This document shows, piece after piece, positions 1 through 8,579 of a stretch of 60,673 bases of DNA. The translations under genes were made by a program, and so were the position numbers. The stretch covers positions 1-60,673 of the forward strand of contig JALEKN010000039.1 of the NCBI GenBank assembly GCA_022769125.1, read 5' to 3'. The notes under the pieces were generated by a model. The model was not told the DNA's origin, made no database searches, and was given only the letters and a program-made list of their open reading frames with translations. This stretch comes from Agathobacter sp. (GTDB lineage Bacteria; Bacillota; Clostridia; Lachnospirales; Lachnospiraceae). Numbering within the stretch: position 1 is the first letter of the stretch; each line of letters opens with the position of its first letter.

Positions 1-30
1 GTCGCGCGTTACCAACTACGCCACTATCGC
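1..30 (-). tRNA. tRNA-Gly(GCC), partial at window edge
   Basis: These bases are identical to the 5' half (acceptor strand, D arm, start of the anticodon stem) of the complete tRNA-Gly at 85-157, continuing a few bases beyond the 5' end. It is therefore the downstream copy of a tandem pair transcribed leftward. The anticodon and 3' half lie outside the window, so the glycine assignment rests on the identity to its neighbour. Confidence 0.85.
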
Positions 31-84
31 ATTCATTAAATTGTTTGTCGGCTCATCGACTTAAATGTAATATAATTACATAAG

Positions 85-157
85 AGCGATAGACGGGGCT
101 CGAACCCGCGGTCTCGACCTTGGCAAGGTCGCGCGTTACCAACTACGCCACTATCGC
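85..157 (-). tRNA. tRNA-Gly (anticodon GCC)
   Basis: The reverse strand folds as a standard cloverleaf. The 7-bp acceptor stem is GCGATAG/CTATCGC, the anticodon stem is CGACC/GGTCG around loop TTGCCAA (anticodon GCC), and the T arm carries GGTTCGAGCC. The discriminator base is U, usual for bacterial tRNA-Gly. CCA is not encoded. A consensus promoter lies 33 bp upstream, and a second copy follows about 55 bp downstream, so the two are probably co-transcribed. Confidence 0.95.
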
Positions 158-189
158 ATTTTATTAAGCTGTTCTCGCGAACAAATGAT

Positions 190-218
190 ATGTTATCAGA
201 AGATGATTTACTTGTCAA
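190..218 (-). promoter_or_regulatory. sigma-A promoter of the tRNA-Gly pair
   Basis: On the minus strand TTGACA (213-218) and TAACAT (190-195) are separated by exactly 17 bp. They lie just upstream of the tRNA 5' end at 157. Confidence 0.75.
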
Positions 219-339
219 CAAATTTTTGAATTTTAATTTGAGTTTTTTCCGGGCGCTTTTTCAGCGCGAAGTTTTTTCAGTGTCATTTTTACGCTTTGCC
301 TGTCATATAGTATAGAAACACATCCTGGAGGCAAATCGG

Positions 340-789
340 ATGAGCGCAAAAACAAAGATTGTTGTATTACATATGAAGGAACTTATTATGATTGGAGCAT
401 TGGTACTGTTTGCAATTCTCCTTATTGTCCTTTTCGTTACATTTTCAGGACAAAAATCAAAACCAGAGGAAGCTCTAAGCGAGACCACAGAGACCATGGC
501 TTATACTCCGGGAATCTACACATCGAATGTAAAGCTGAGTGATTCCGTTATTGAAGTACAGGTAACGGTTGATGCAGATCATATCAATTCCATCGAACTA
601 GTCAACCTCGATGAGACGGTCGAGACGATGTACCCGCTTGTCACACCGGTACTGAATGATCTGTCTGCGCAGATATTGGAGAAGCAGTCCATTGAGGGAA
701 TCACTTACAATCCGGATAACCAGTACACATCCGTTGTGCTTTACAATGCGATCGCTGCGGCATTGGAAAAGGCGACAGTGTCCCCATAA
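340..789 (+). CDS. small membrane-anchored FMN_bind-like protein
   Basis: A 149-aa protein with one N-terminal membrane segment (about residues 14-34) and an exported C-terminal domain. The domain begins near YTPGIYTSNV and has the repeating V-x-V-D-A-D-x-I-x-S-I-x-L pattern of the FMN_bind (peptidoglycan/flavin-associated) fold seen in Clostridia. The Ser/Thr FMN-attachment motif of true flavoproteins is not obvious. The start at 340 is supported by GGAGG 8 bp upstream. No operon partner is evident, and the next gene begins about 95 bp later. Family membership is a pattern-level assignment; the physiological role is unknown. Confidence 0.6.
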   Translation: MSAKTKIVVLHMKELIMIGALVLFAILLIVLFVTFSGQKSKPEEALSETTETMAYTPGIYTSNVKLSDSVIEVQVTVDADHINSIELVNLDETVETMYPLVTPVLNDLSAQILEKQSIEGITYNPDNQYTSVVLYNAIAAALEKATVSP

Positions 790-884
790 AAGTAAAAGAC
801 ATTCGGTTGCAAATATGGTATAGGAGCGGTATCATTTATCTAAATTTGTGGGGACTATTACATATAAAAAGGAGAAGCACCGTT

Positions 885-1457
885 ATGATGGATTTACAAA
901 AGATTTATGGGGACTGCTGGGGCGGAGAAGCCGGTGAGTGGAATACGTCTTTGCAGAACAAATATCTGGAGTATATGTTTGCCCGGTTTCTGGAAGAAAA
1001 TTTCGTTATCCAAAAGGACGATCACATTTTAAATATAGGCATCGGTGCCGGTTATTGGGATCGATATCTGTCCTATAAAGTCCCGGATGGCTCTTTGACC
1101 TCGATTGACATCGATAGAAGCTGTGCGGACAATTTTGCAGCCTGCCTCAAAAACGAAAGCAACAACACGGTCGAGGTGCTCTGTGCGGATGCGATCACAT
1201 ACGATTTTGGAAAGAAATTCGATCTGGTGACAATGGTTGGCTCTGCGGTGGCGGAATCCTGCAAAACGGATGCTATCATAAAGAAAGCAATTTTGGTTCT
1301 GAAGGACACGGGAGCTTTGTATTTGCAGATACTACATAAGGATGCGGATTTCGATATAGACAGATTTTGTCAGGAGAACAAGGCATCCATTACCGATCGA
1401 TTTATCGATGACACTTACGATATCCACAGCGAATACTACCGTATCGTTAAATTGTAA
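885..1457 (+). CDS. class I SAM-dependent methyltransferase
   Basis: A 190-aa protein with a Rossmann-type methyltransferase core. Motif I is ILNIGIGAGYWDRYL (about residue 43), an acidic residue ends strand 2 (SIDIDRS), and LVTMVGSAVAES sits in the motif IV region. The substrate is not deducible. The reading frame stays open upstream, but ATG 885 has GGAG 10 bp before it, and the extra upstream residues look non-coding. A terminator follows directly, so it is probably monocistronic. Confidence 0.75.
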   Translation: MMDLQKIYGDCWGGEAGEWNTSLQNKYLEYMFARFLEENFVIQKDDHILNIGIGAGYWDRYLSYKVPDGSLTSIDIDRSCADNFAACLKNESNNTVEVLCADAITYDFGKKFDLVTMVGSAVAESCKTDAIIKKAILVLKDTGALYLQILHKDADFDIDRFCQENKASITDRFIDDTYDIHSEYYRIVKL

Positions 1458-1471
1458 ACAATCAATTTCCG

Positions 1472-1505
1472 GAGGGATATGTTTTAAGCGACATACCCCT
1501 CTTTT
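1472..1505 (+). terminator. intrinsic terminator after the methyltransferase
   Basis: GAGGGATATGT and ACATACCCCTC form an 11-position stem with one mismatch, followed by TTTTATT. It separates the methyltransferase gene from the sigma-factor operon. Confidence 0.75.
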
Positions 1506-1535
1506 ATTATGCGGAAATTTAGCAAAAGTGAAAAA

Positions 1536-1552
1536 TGCAGAATTTTTCTGCA
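1536..1552. repeat. perfect inverted repeat upstream of the sigma-factor operon
   Basis: TGCAGAA and TTCTGCA, separated by TTT, lie about 50 bp before the sigma-factor start. The position fits an operator or a promoter-proximal regulator site. No regulator can be named from the sequence. Confidence 0.4.
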
Positions 1553-1600
1553 CACATTTGTGGTGCCAAACGTTAAACACTATGGAGGAGGAAATAATCC

Positions 1601-2062
1601 ATGGATTTAAAAGAACAATACGAAAAACTCCTCAGGTATTGTTGCATGAAAACAAAGGACAGGGATCTTGCGGAGGATATTGTGCAGGAAACGTTTCTCA
1701 AGTTCTAGCAGAGCAGATCCTATCAGGATACCGGGAAAGAGCTGGCGTATCTGTATGTGATCGCGAGGAATCTTTGCATGGACGCGTTCCGGAGACAGAT
1801 GCCGGAGGATATCGACGGACACGAAGAACTATCCGCCGGCGCGAAGTCCGAACCGGAGACAGCAATCGAGAAAATGGCTTTGGATGCAGCGCTTGAGCAG
1901 TTGCCGCAGGAGGTGCGGGAGATCATCGTGCTCCGATATACTAACGAGATGAAGGTGACGGACATCGCAAAGATCACCGGAATGTCGCGTTTTGCAGTAC
2001 ATCGGAAGCTAAAAGAAGGACTGGCACTTTTAAAAAGAGCATTGGAAGGAGAACGACGATGA
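1601..2062 (+). pseudogene. ECF-type RNA polymerase sigma factor, interrupted by in-frame amber
   Basis: The frame starting at ATG 1601 (GGAGGAG 10 bp upstream) encodes a 153-codon sigma-70 family protein. Region 2 contains DLAEDIVQETFLKF, then YLYVIARNLCMDAFRR. Region 4 contains LPQEVREIIVLRY and TDIAKITGMSRFAVHRKL. Codon 36 is TAG (1706-1708) and the homology continues in frame on both sides. In this family the position after FLKF is normally tryptophan, so a TGG-to-TAG change is likely. Translation from 1601 would give only 35 residues, although a GTG at 1757 could restart within region 2. The 3' end overlaps the next gene by 4 bp (ATGA). It could be a real nonsense mutation, a read error, or read-through. 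Confidence 0.8.
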
Positions 2063-2766
2063 CAGATAAAGATGTGATAAAAAAGTTAAAAGACGCATAT
2101 CCAATATCTGCGTCTGAAAAGGAAACTGCATTTATAAAAAAATACGAGCTGCGAAGCCGGAATCTGCCGGATATCCTGATAAACGAGCTGCGATATGTCA
2201 GCATAAAGAGCCTGCTCCCATTTGCGGCACTTACCGTATTTTTTTATGAAATCGCAAAGCTGGGGGATTGGCAGCTTACCTGGTATTACGCAAGCCTGCT
2301 TCCAATTGTGGCGCTTATCATGACAACCGGTGTCGGAAGATCCGAGCACTACGGAATGAGCGAGCTGGAGGCGGCGAGCAGATTTTCCTCCCGCCTGATC
2401 CGGCTGATGCGACTTTTGTATCTTGGAACCGGAAGCCTTGCACTGATCGGAGTTGCTTCCTTTGTGATTAGAAGGGTAGCGGATGGCGGAGGGACGATGG
2501 TGTTTGCAATCGTGGCGCTTCCGTATCTGACCAATATGTGGGGCTGCCTGATGCTCATCCGCAGATGGCACTCAAAGGATAACATATATGGCTGTGCAGC
2601 TGTCACGGTATTTACCTGCCTGATTCCATCTGCCATGAAAGGAATGCTGGCGGGCAGGCTACTTCCTCCGGCACACGCGCTGCTGTTATTGCTTTTGATT
2701 TTCATGCTGGCAGTCAGGGAGGGCGTACTATTTGTAAGAGAAAGTGAGGAATTGTCGTGGAGTTAG
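2059..2766 (+). CDS. multi-pass membrane protein of the sigma/ABC operon
   Basis: A 235-aa protein with a soluble N-terminus of about 55 residues, followed by roughly six hydrophobic segments. It starts inside the stop codon of the sigma-factor gene and ends overlapping the ATPase gene, so it is translationally coupled to both. In comparable Clostridia operons this position is held by a membrane protein that controls the sigma factor or acts with the ABC exporter. I recognise no named domain, and an anti-sigma role is an inference from position only. Confidence 0.6.
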   Translation: MTDKDVIKKLKDAYPISASEKETAFIKKYELRSRNLPDILINELRYVSIKSLLPFAALTVFFYEIAKLGDWQLTWYYASLLPIVALIMTTGVGRSEHYGMSELEAASRFSSRLIRLMRLLYLGTGSLALIGVASFVIRRVADGGGTMVFAIVALPYLTNMWGCLMLIRRWHSKDNIYGCAAVTVFTCLIPSAMKGMLAGRLLPPAHALLLLLLIFMLAVREGVLFVRESEELSWS

Positions 2767-3473
2767 TGTTAGACAGAGTATCAAAGCAATATCAGAATAA
2801 AATAGCGGTGGATCGAGTGTCCCTTCGGCTAAAGCCGCAGGTGATTGGCTTGCTTGGCGCAAATGGTGCCGGAAAAACGACGCTTATGCGTATGATATGC
2901 GGCGTGTTGCAGCCGAACAGCGGAACCATCCGGCTGGACGGGCTGGAGGCATCAGATGAGCGATACCGGGATATGCTCGGGTACCTGCCACAGAATTTCG
3001 GTTATTATCCCAGCTTTACCGGAAAAGAATTTCTGATGTACATGGCGGCGTTAAAAGGGCTTGATAAGAAAAACGCGAATCGCAAATGCGGGGAGCTTCT
3101 TAAGCTGGTAAATCTGGAGCATGCCGCCAACAAGAAGATCAGAACCTATTCCGGCGGAATGAAGCAGCGTCTGGGGATCGCGCAGGCAATATTAAACGAT
3201 CCGAAGCTTCTTATATTAGATGAACCGACAGCAGGGCTTGATCCGAAGGAGCGTGTGCGCTTCCGCAATCTGATCGCGGAGCTTGGAAAAGACGCGATCG
3301 TGATCCTATCCACACATATTGTGTCCGACGTTGAGCATATCGCGGATCGCATTCTGATGATGAAGGACGGACAGTTTATATTTGATGGAAGTCTGGACGA
3401 GGCCGGGGAAGACTTAGAGGAATTTTACCTTGAGAATTTTGCGGAGCGCGAGCCGGATGAGAAAACAATATAA
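2757..3473 (+). CDS. ABC transporter ATP-binding protein (ABC-2 type exporter)
   Basis: A 238-aa nucleotide-binding subunit with Walker A GANGAGKTT (about residue 34), Q-loop LPQNFGYYPSF, signature YSGGMKQR, Walker B LLILDEPTAGLDP and switch His in STHIVSD. It begins with GTG and overlaps the preceding gene by 10 bp. It pairs with the membrane gene that follows 27 bp later. The family includes bacitracin, lantibiotic and Nat-type exporters, but the substrate cannot be told. Under the damaged sigma factor its expression is uncertain. Confidence 0.88.
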   Translation: MELVLDRVSKQYQNKIAVDRVSLRLKPQVIGLLGANGAGKTTLMRMICGVLQPNSGTIRLDGLEASDERYRDMLGYLPQNFGYYPSFTGKEFLMYMAALKGLDKKNANRKCGELLKLVNLEHAANKKIRTYSGGMKQRLGIAQAILNDPKLLILDEPTAGLDPKERVRFRNLIAELGKDAIVILSTHIVSDVEHIADRILMMKDGQFIFDGSLDEAGEDLEEFYLENFAEREPDEKTI

Positions 3474-3500
3474 AATAGTGGAAAAGGTGGTGGCAAACCA

Positions 3501-4193
3501 ATGATTTTAAAATATGAATGGAAGAAAATAGTATGCAACAGGATAAACCAGATTGCAATGCTGATCGGATATATCATTATGGCAGTCACTGTGATCGTTC
3601 CTATTAGAAGTGAATATGTCAATGAGTATCAAAAGGGTATTACATATCAGGGAATTGAGGCGGTCAAATACGAGCAGCAGTTCTCAAAAGACCAGACCGA
3701 TTATCTTACCGAGGAATATCTTACCGGGCAGTTACAGAAATTACAGCAGATGAACTTAGATTTGGAATCGGATGACGGCTTTGATCTGCCGGTACAGCTA
3801 TTTGCAAATGAGATCCCGTATAGCATGACGATGGGGCAGTTGATGCTGTTACAGCTGTTGGCATCTTTTGCCATGATTATCCTTACGGTGGGACTGATCC
3901 TTGCAATCTCGGCGCTTACCAGATCCTCTATGGCAACCAGTGTCAGCATGTTTGTCCTGCTGGTCGGACCTGCATTTCTGAAGTTTACCGACAACCGGAT
4001 ATATAACCACATCCTTGCGCTGACTACCGTGCGGCTGGTCGACTTAAAGCAGTGCCTGTGCCAGTTCATGGATTACAGGATCGGCAATCATGTTGTGGGA
4101 TTGATTCCGGTATCCATAGCGGTGCACTTTATCGTTGGAATCATCCTGCTTTTGATGTGCAGAATCCTCTGGGTCAGGAAAACAATCCGCTAA
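3501..4193 (+). CDS. ABC-2 type permease, shorter than usual
   Basis: A 230-aa membrane protein. One transmembrane helix (about residues 18-37) is followed by a hydrophilic stretch of about 70 residues, then about three helices (about 112-140, 145-165, 195-222). Permeases encoded next to this ATPase type in Clostridia are usually longer, with six helices and a larger extracytoplasmic part. This copy may therefore carry an in-frame internal deletion. It starts at ATG 3501 behind GGAAAAGGTGG. Together with the amber codon in the sigma gene it suggests an operon losing function. Confidence 0.6.
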   Translation: MILKYEWKKIVCNRINQIAMLIGYIIMAVTVIVPIRSEYVNEYQKGITYQGIEAVKYEQQFSKDQTDYLTEEYLTGQLQKLQQMNLDLESDDGFDLPVQLFANEIPYSMTMGQLMLLQLLASFAMIILTVGLILAISALTRSSMATSVSMFVLLVGPAFLKFTDNRIYNHILALTTVRLVDLKQCLCQFMDYRIGNHVVGLIPVSIAVHFIVGIILLLMCRILWVRKTIR

Positions 4194-4249
4194 AAGCGTG
4201 ATTTTCCGCTCAGATTCTGTCAAAAATTTCCGAAAATTGTAAAAATAGT

Positions 4250-4278
4250 TAGACAAATCAAATCCGATATGCTATTCT
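4250..4278 (+). promoter_or_regulatory. promoter of the 4285-4459 RNA
   Basis: TAGACA (4250-4255) and TATTCT (4273-4278) are spaced 17 bp apart. Transcription should start near 4285, well before any coding start. Confidence 0.55.
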
Positions 4279-4284
4279 GTGAGA

Positions 4285-4459
4285 GATAAGTCATGAGAGT
4301 TTGTTAGAAACTAAAACAAAACAGAGTGCAGCACTGCGGTGGGCTGACCTGAATATATGGACCTAAGTGAAGAAAGAGCAAGTCATCAGGAACGATGCTT
4401 AGAAGAATCCAAATAATAGGGAATAGTTTGGCAGGAGTGCTGGACTATTCCCTTTTTTT
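4285..4459 (+). ncRNA. unassigned structured RNA with own promoter and terminator
   Basis: This stretch of about 175 nt has no plausible reading frame, but it is bounded by a promoter and a strong terminator. Internal helices can be drawn: AGTTT/AAACT at about 4296-4310, and a bulged helix AAGTCATC/GATGCTT at about 4379-4400. It matches none of the riboswitch cores I could compare by eye (T-box, SAM, cobalamin, c-di-GMP, purine, ZTP, THF, guanidine). It could be a small RNA or an attenuating leader of the kinase gene 175 nt beyond the terminator. The rest of the 4194-4633 gap shows nothing else I can support. Confidence 0.45.
4419..4459 (+). terminator. intrinsic terminator ending the orphan RNA
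   Basis: GGGAATAGT (from 4419) pairs with ACTATTCCC (to 4452). G-U and G-C pairs extend the stem to about 15 bp around a GGAG loop, and seven T residues follow. Confidence 0.88.
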
Positions 4460-4633
4460 GAGATTATTTGATTGTATCTTAGATAGCTAAAACTTCCATA
4501 TCTGAAATATTATTTTATATCTTGAGAATGCCACTGAATCAACAGAAACTGTACTATTTTGTCAATTTTGTGTTGGGATAGACTTGCAGGAACTAGGAAC
4601 TGTTCACGGGTGAGAAGTTACGGAGGAAGAATT

Positions 4634-6538
4634 ATGTGGCATGTTGAAACAGACTTTTTCGCATTGGCGGTGTTTTTGATCATGTTTATCAAAGAATTCG
4701 GTATGCGGAGAATACGGAAGCAGAGGCAGGAGACGAGGGATGAGGCACGCGATTTGCAGAGCGAATCGTTTTTCTTTGTGCTGGTGTTTAGCATTATAAG
4801 CGCTCTGGTTGATATAGCTTCATCAATTGCGATGAATGATGTCACAAATTGGTGGGTATATCAGATTTTAATGACGATATACGTTATCACTATGCCAATG
4901 CTGGCTGCCATATGGGTAGGATACGCCTATGTGCTGATTCATCAGGACTATTCCCTGCGGAAGCTTTTAAGGGGAATTGGCATTATGATGATTCCATATG
5001 CAATATATGCGATTGTAGCACTCAGCAATCCGTTCACAGGACTCTTTTTTGAGCTTTCAGAGAGCATTGAGTATGAAAGAGGAATTTTGTTTATGCCTGT
5101 GGGAGTAGGCTCGATTATGCTGTACTCCGGTATCGGTTTATTGCTGGTGCTTTTTTATTGGAAAAAGATTACACCACGCTTTAATGCACTTCTATTGACA
5201 ACATTTTTTGGGCTGACAGCCATTCTCACATGGGTCCAGCTTGCACATCCGGGCTGGCTGATCATAGACGCTAGCTATGCAGTAGTGTATGTCTGGTGTG
5301 ATATCTCTATAGAGGACCAGCGGCTGAGAACATTATATCGGAAGATCAGAGAGAAGAACGATGAACTTGCTATCGTGGCGAAAAAAGCAGAAGCCGCAGC
5401 GGAAGCAAAATCAGAATTCTTGTCCAGAATGAGCCATGATATCAGAACACCGACGAATGTGATCATTGGTGTGACCCATCTGGCAAAAAAAGAAAATGAT
5501 CTTGAAACTATCAGGGAATATCTGAATAAGATTGACATTTCCAGCAATTTCCTGCTGGGGCTGATCAACGACATATTGGATTTAAGCAAGATTGAGAATG
5601 GCGAGATGACACTGCATGAAGCACCATTTACCTGTGAGGAATTTAAGGACTCCATCTTGACGGTGATCAAACCGCTTATGGATGAAAAGGACATTAATTT
5701 TATCTTTCAGATGAATTGCGGTGTCAAGTGTATTAAGGTAGACCGGTTAAGATTCAGCCAGATATTTTTCAACCTGTTATCCAATGCCGCCAAATTCACA
5801 CCGGCGGGTGGGACAATAGAATTTGTTTCCGAACGAATAAAACCGAAGGAAACGGACGAAGATGGCAAAGTGGGAATCCGTATGTATGTCCGGGATAACG
5901 GAATTGGAATGAGCGAAGAGTTCCAGACTCATATGTATGACGCATTTTCCCAGGAAGCATCAGAGCTCGGTGACCATGCAAGGGGAACCGGACTTGGGCT
6001 TCCGATTGTAAAAAGTCTGGTTGAGGCCATGGACGGTACAATAGAAGTAAAGAGTGCACTTGGCAAAGGAACGGAATTTAAGATTGAATTGTATGTAGAA
6101 CTTGCAGAAGCACCATCAAAGAAGAGAGAGGATATTTATGAGACCGATGCTTTACGAGGCGCCCATATTCTTCTGGTAGAGGATAATGAACTGAATATAT
6201 ATGTGGCCAAAACCATTCTGGAGGAGAATTCCTGCCTTGTATATGTGGCAAATAACGGTCAGGAGGCTGTTGCAAAGTTTGCCGAGTCAAGAGAAGGATT
6301 TTACGATGTGATCTTAATGGACGTAAATATGCCGGTTATGAACGGCATGGAGGCAACAAAACATATTCGGGCAATGGCGCGAAAGGATGCTGCTACGGTA
6401 CCGATAATTGCAATGACCGCAGATGCATTTGACAAGGAGAAGGAGCTGATTCTTAACTCCGGCATGGATTGCCATCTTCCGAAACCGATCAATCCGCCGG
6501 TAATGTGCCAGACGATTGCAAAATACATAAAGAAGTGA
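4634..6538 (+). CDS. hybrid sensor histidine kinase, seven-helix sensor
   Basis: A 634-aa membrane kinase. About seven hydrophobic helices (residues 5-215) form the sensor and are followed by a short coiled linker rich in Ala/Glu. The HisKA domain has FLSRMSHDIRTP with phospho-acceptor His268. The ATPase domain contains NLLSNAAKFT, DNGIGM and GTGLGLPIVKS. A C-terminal receiver domain has phospho-acceptor Asp563 (LMDVNMPVMNG) and the conserved Lys in PKPINP. ATG 4634 is chosen over upstream in-frame codons because GGAGGA lies 6 bp before it. The gene has no output domain and no neighbouring response regulator; a second hybrid kinase follows. The ligand is unknown. Confidence 0.88.
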   Translation: MWHVETDFFALAVFLIMFIKEFGMRRIRKQRQETRDEARDLQSESFFFVLVFSIISALVDIASSIAMNDVTNWWVYQILMTIYVITMPMLAAIWVGYAYVLIHQDYSLRKLLRGIGIMMIPYAIYAIVALSNPFTGLFFELSESIEYERGILFMPVGVGSIMLYSGIGLLLVLFYWKKITPRFNALLLTTFFGLTAILTWVQLAHPGWLIIDASYAVVYVWCDISIEDQRLRTLYRKIREKNDELAIVAKKAEAAAEAKSEFLSRMSHDIRTPTNVIIGVTHLAKKENDLETIREYLNKIDISSNFLLGLINDILDLSKIENGEMTLHEAPFTCEEFKDSILTVIKPLMDEKDINFIFQMNCGVKCIKVDRLRFSQIFFNLLSNAAKFTPAGGTIEFVSERIKPKETDEDGKVGIRMYVRDNGIGMSEEFQTHMYDAFSQEASELGDHARGTGLGLPIVKSLVEAMDGTIEVKSALGKGTEFKIELYVELAEAPSKKREDIYETDALRGAHILLVEDNELNIYVAKTILEENSCLVYVANNGQEAVAKFAESREGFYDVILMDVNMPVMNGMEATKHIRAMARKDAATVPIIAMTADAFDKEKELILNSGMDCHLPKPINPPVMCQTIAKYIKK

Positions 6539-6628
6539 TAACAGATACCGGGAATGAATGCATATCGATGTGCTATTGCGGAAGGCCTCAAAATGGGATA
6601 ACATATAGTTCACGGAGGATATTGACAG

Positions 6629-6682
6629 ATGATGAATACGAAAATAGAATCCTTAAGCAAGCTGGCGGAGGTGGATTTATGA
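6629..6682 (+). CDS. possible 17-aa coupling peptide before the second kinase
   Basis: A short frame ATG ATG AAT ACG ... begins 11 bp after GGAGG (6614-6618). Its stop TGA overlaps the kinase start in the arrangement ATGA (6679-6682). This is the usual geometry of translational coupling. It could equally be chance. No homology is recognisable in so short a peptide. Confidence 0.3.
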   Translation: MMNTKIESLSKLAEVDL

Positions 6683-8556
6683 GGGGATCTAAGTATCGGA
6701 TGACGCTGGATCTGACCGCCATTTTACTCGTAATTGTATTCTTGTTTTCCGGATATACATTTACCCTGCAGAAAAACTACAGTGATTCAATTGTCGAGAA
6801 TGCGCAAAACAGAGATACTGAATGTTCAGATGCAATCAGAACCCTGGTTTCCAATAAGTTTACACGGGATGATTTCAAATCCATAAATACGATCGAGGAT
6901 ATGCAGACGGCTCGTTATCAGGAACTACAACAGATGTTAAATGAGCTTCGAACCTTAAATTCCACACGCTATCTATATACGGCAAGCCGCAACGCGGATG
7001 GCAGATTGATCTATCTGGTAGATGGTCTGGATCTTGATGCTTCGGACTTTGCATATCCGGGAACCTACATTGAGGACGAAATGATTCCATATATTGATGC
7101 TGCTTTATCCGGGCAGACAATTTATTCACAGGATATCGTGGACACAACATGGGGACATATTTTTACCGCCTGCTATCCGGTAATTGCTTCCGATGGAACG
7201 GGAGATGTTATTGGAGCACTCTGCATTGAAATAGATATGGAAAGCACATATGCTTTTGTAGCTGAAAGCCAGAAAAAGACGATGCGGATTGCAATCAACG
7301 CGGCGGTTGTTATTTTCGTCCTGACGATCATTGGAGGATTGGTATTCCGGAAACAGCGCAAGGAGGAGGCCAGCCAACAGCAACGATTGCGAGAGGCAGT
7401 GGTGGCTGCCGATGCTGCAAATGAGGCTAAATCGACATTCCTTTTTAACATGAGCCATGACATACGGACACCGATGAACGCAATTCTGGGCTTTGCTGAG
7501 ATAGGAAGAAAGAATCTTGACGATCCCCGGAAAACAGAGGAGTGTTTTGACAAGATCCAGATCAGTGGAGAAAAGATGCTATCTATTCTGGATAATGTTC
7601 TGGAACTTTCCAGAATTGAATCCGGGAAGACGGTCGTAGAGGAGTCGGCTATTGAAGCAGGAAGTGTGCTGGAGGCCTGCGTGACTATGATACAGCCGGA
7701 AATGGAGAAGAAGCATCTGCAATTTTCTGTATCAAAAAGTATCATTCACCCTTATGTATATATGGATACAACACTGATTACTGAGATTATATTGAATATC
7801 ATCAGCAATTCAATTAAGTACACTGCTGAGGGTGGAAGTGTTACCTGTGCGATCCGACAGCTGGATGATCGTGAAGATGGGCGGTTTACGCAGGAGTTTG
7901 TGGTGCGTGATACCGGAATCGGGATGTCAAAGGAGTTTCAGGAGCATATTTTCGAAGCGTTTTCAAGAGAGCGGAATTCCACAACGAGCGGAGTTGAGGG
8001 TACCGGGCTTGGAATGGGAATTGTAAAGAAACTAGTGGATATGCTCGGTGGTACGATTACGGTGGATAGTACAATCGGGGTAGGGTCTGCATTTGTTATC
8101 AAATTTCCATGCCGCATTGCAAAACTTGAGGATACGCAGCCGAAACAGATTGCTGTAGATAATGACAATACTTCATTGAATGGAAAACATATTCTTCTGG
8201 CGGAAGATAATGATCTGAATGCAGAGATAGCGATTACACTTCTGTCAGAGCACGGATTGAAGATTGACCGTGCGGAGAACGGAGTTGTGTGCGCGGAAAT
8301 GCTCGAAAATGCACCGGATGGTTATTACAGCCTGATTTTAATGGACATTCAGATGCCGATTCTGGATGGATATGAGACAACGAGGAAGATCCGCCACTTT
8401 GCCAATGAAAGCAAAGCGAACATCCCAATTATCGCAATGACCGCAAATGCTTTTGCGGAGGATCGGCAGAAAGCCCTTGACGTGGGAATGAACGATCACA
8501 TTGCCAAGCCAATCGATATGAGTAAATTGATTCCGGTTTTATTAAAATATGTATAG
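6679..8556 (+). CDS. hybrid sensor histidine kinase, extracytoplasmic sensor
   Basis: A 625-aa kinase. Transmembrane helix 1 lies at about residues 13-33. An extracytoplasmic sensor of about 180 residues has Cache-like features (a YLYTASRNADG strand pattern and a DLDASDF region). Helix 2 lies at about 200-220. HisKA carries FLFNMSHDIRTP with His260, HATPase carries NIISNSIKYT, DTGIGM and GTGLGMGIVKK, and the C-terminal receiver carries Asp556 in LMDIQMPILDG. The frame is open far upstream into the previous gene. ATG 6679 is preferred because GGAGGT lies 6 bp upstream and a membrane anchor follows directly. It is probably co-transcribed with the first kinase, and may sense a ligand related to the ABC importers downstream. 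Confidence 0.87.
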   Translation: MRGSKYRMTLDLTAILLVIVFLFSGYTFTLQKNYSDSIVENAQNRDTECSDAIRTLVSNKFTRDDFKSINTIEDMQTARYQELQQMLNELRTLNSTRYLYTASRNADGRLIYLVDGLDLDASDFAYPGTYIEDEMIPYIDAALSGQTIYSQDIVDTTWGHIFTACYPVIASDGTGDVIGALCIEIDMESTYAFVAESQKKTMRIAINAAVVIFVLTIIGGLVFRKQRKEEASQQQRLREAVVAADAANEAKSTFLFNMSHDIRTPMNAILGFAEIGRKNLDDPRKTEECFDKIQISGEKMLSILDNVLELSRIESGKTVVEESAIEAGSVLEACVTMIQPEMEKKHLQFSVSKSIIHPYVYMDTTLITEIILNIISNSIKYTAEGGSVTCAIRQLDDREDGRFTQEFVVRDTGIGMSKEFQEHIFEAFSRERNSTTSGVEGTGLGMGIVKKLVDMLGGTITVDSTIGVGSAFVIKFPCRIAKLEDTQPKQIAVDNDNTSLNGKHILLAEDNDLNAEIAITLLSEHGLKIDRAENGVVCAEMLENAPDGYYSLILMDIQMPILDGYETTRKIRHFANESKANIPIIAMTANAFAEDRQKALDVGMNDHIAKPIDMSKLIPVLLKYV

Positions 8557-8579
8557 TTTGATGCCGCCCGTGTCTGCCA

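Noticed and set aside
1..160. Integration site of a mobile element at the tandem tRNA-Gly genes
   Set aside because: The repeated tRNA sequence is explained by gene duplication; no integrase or element boundary is visible in the window.
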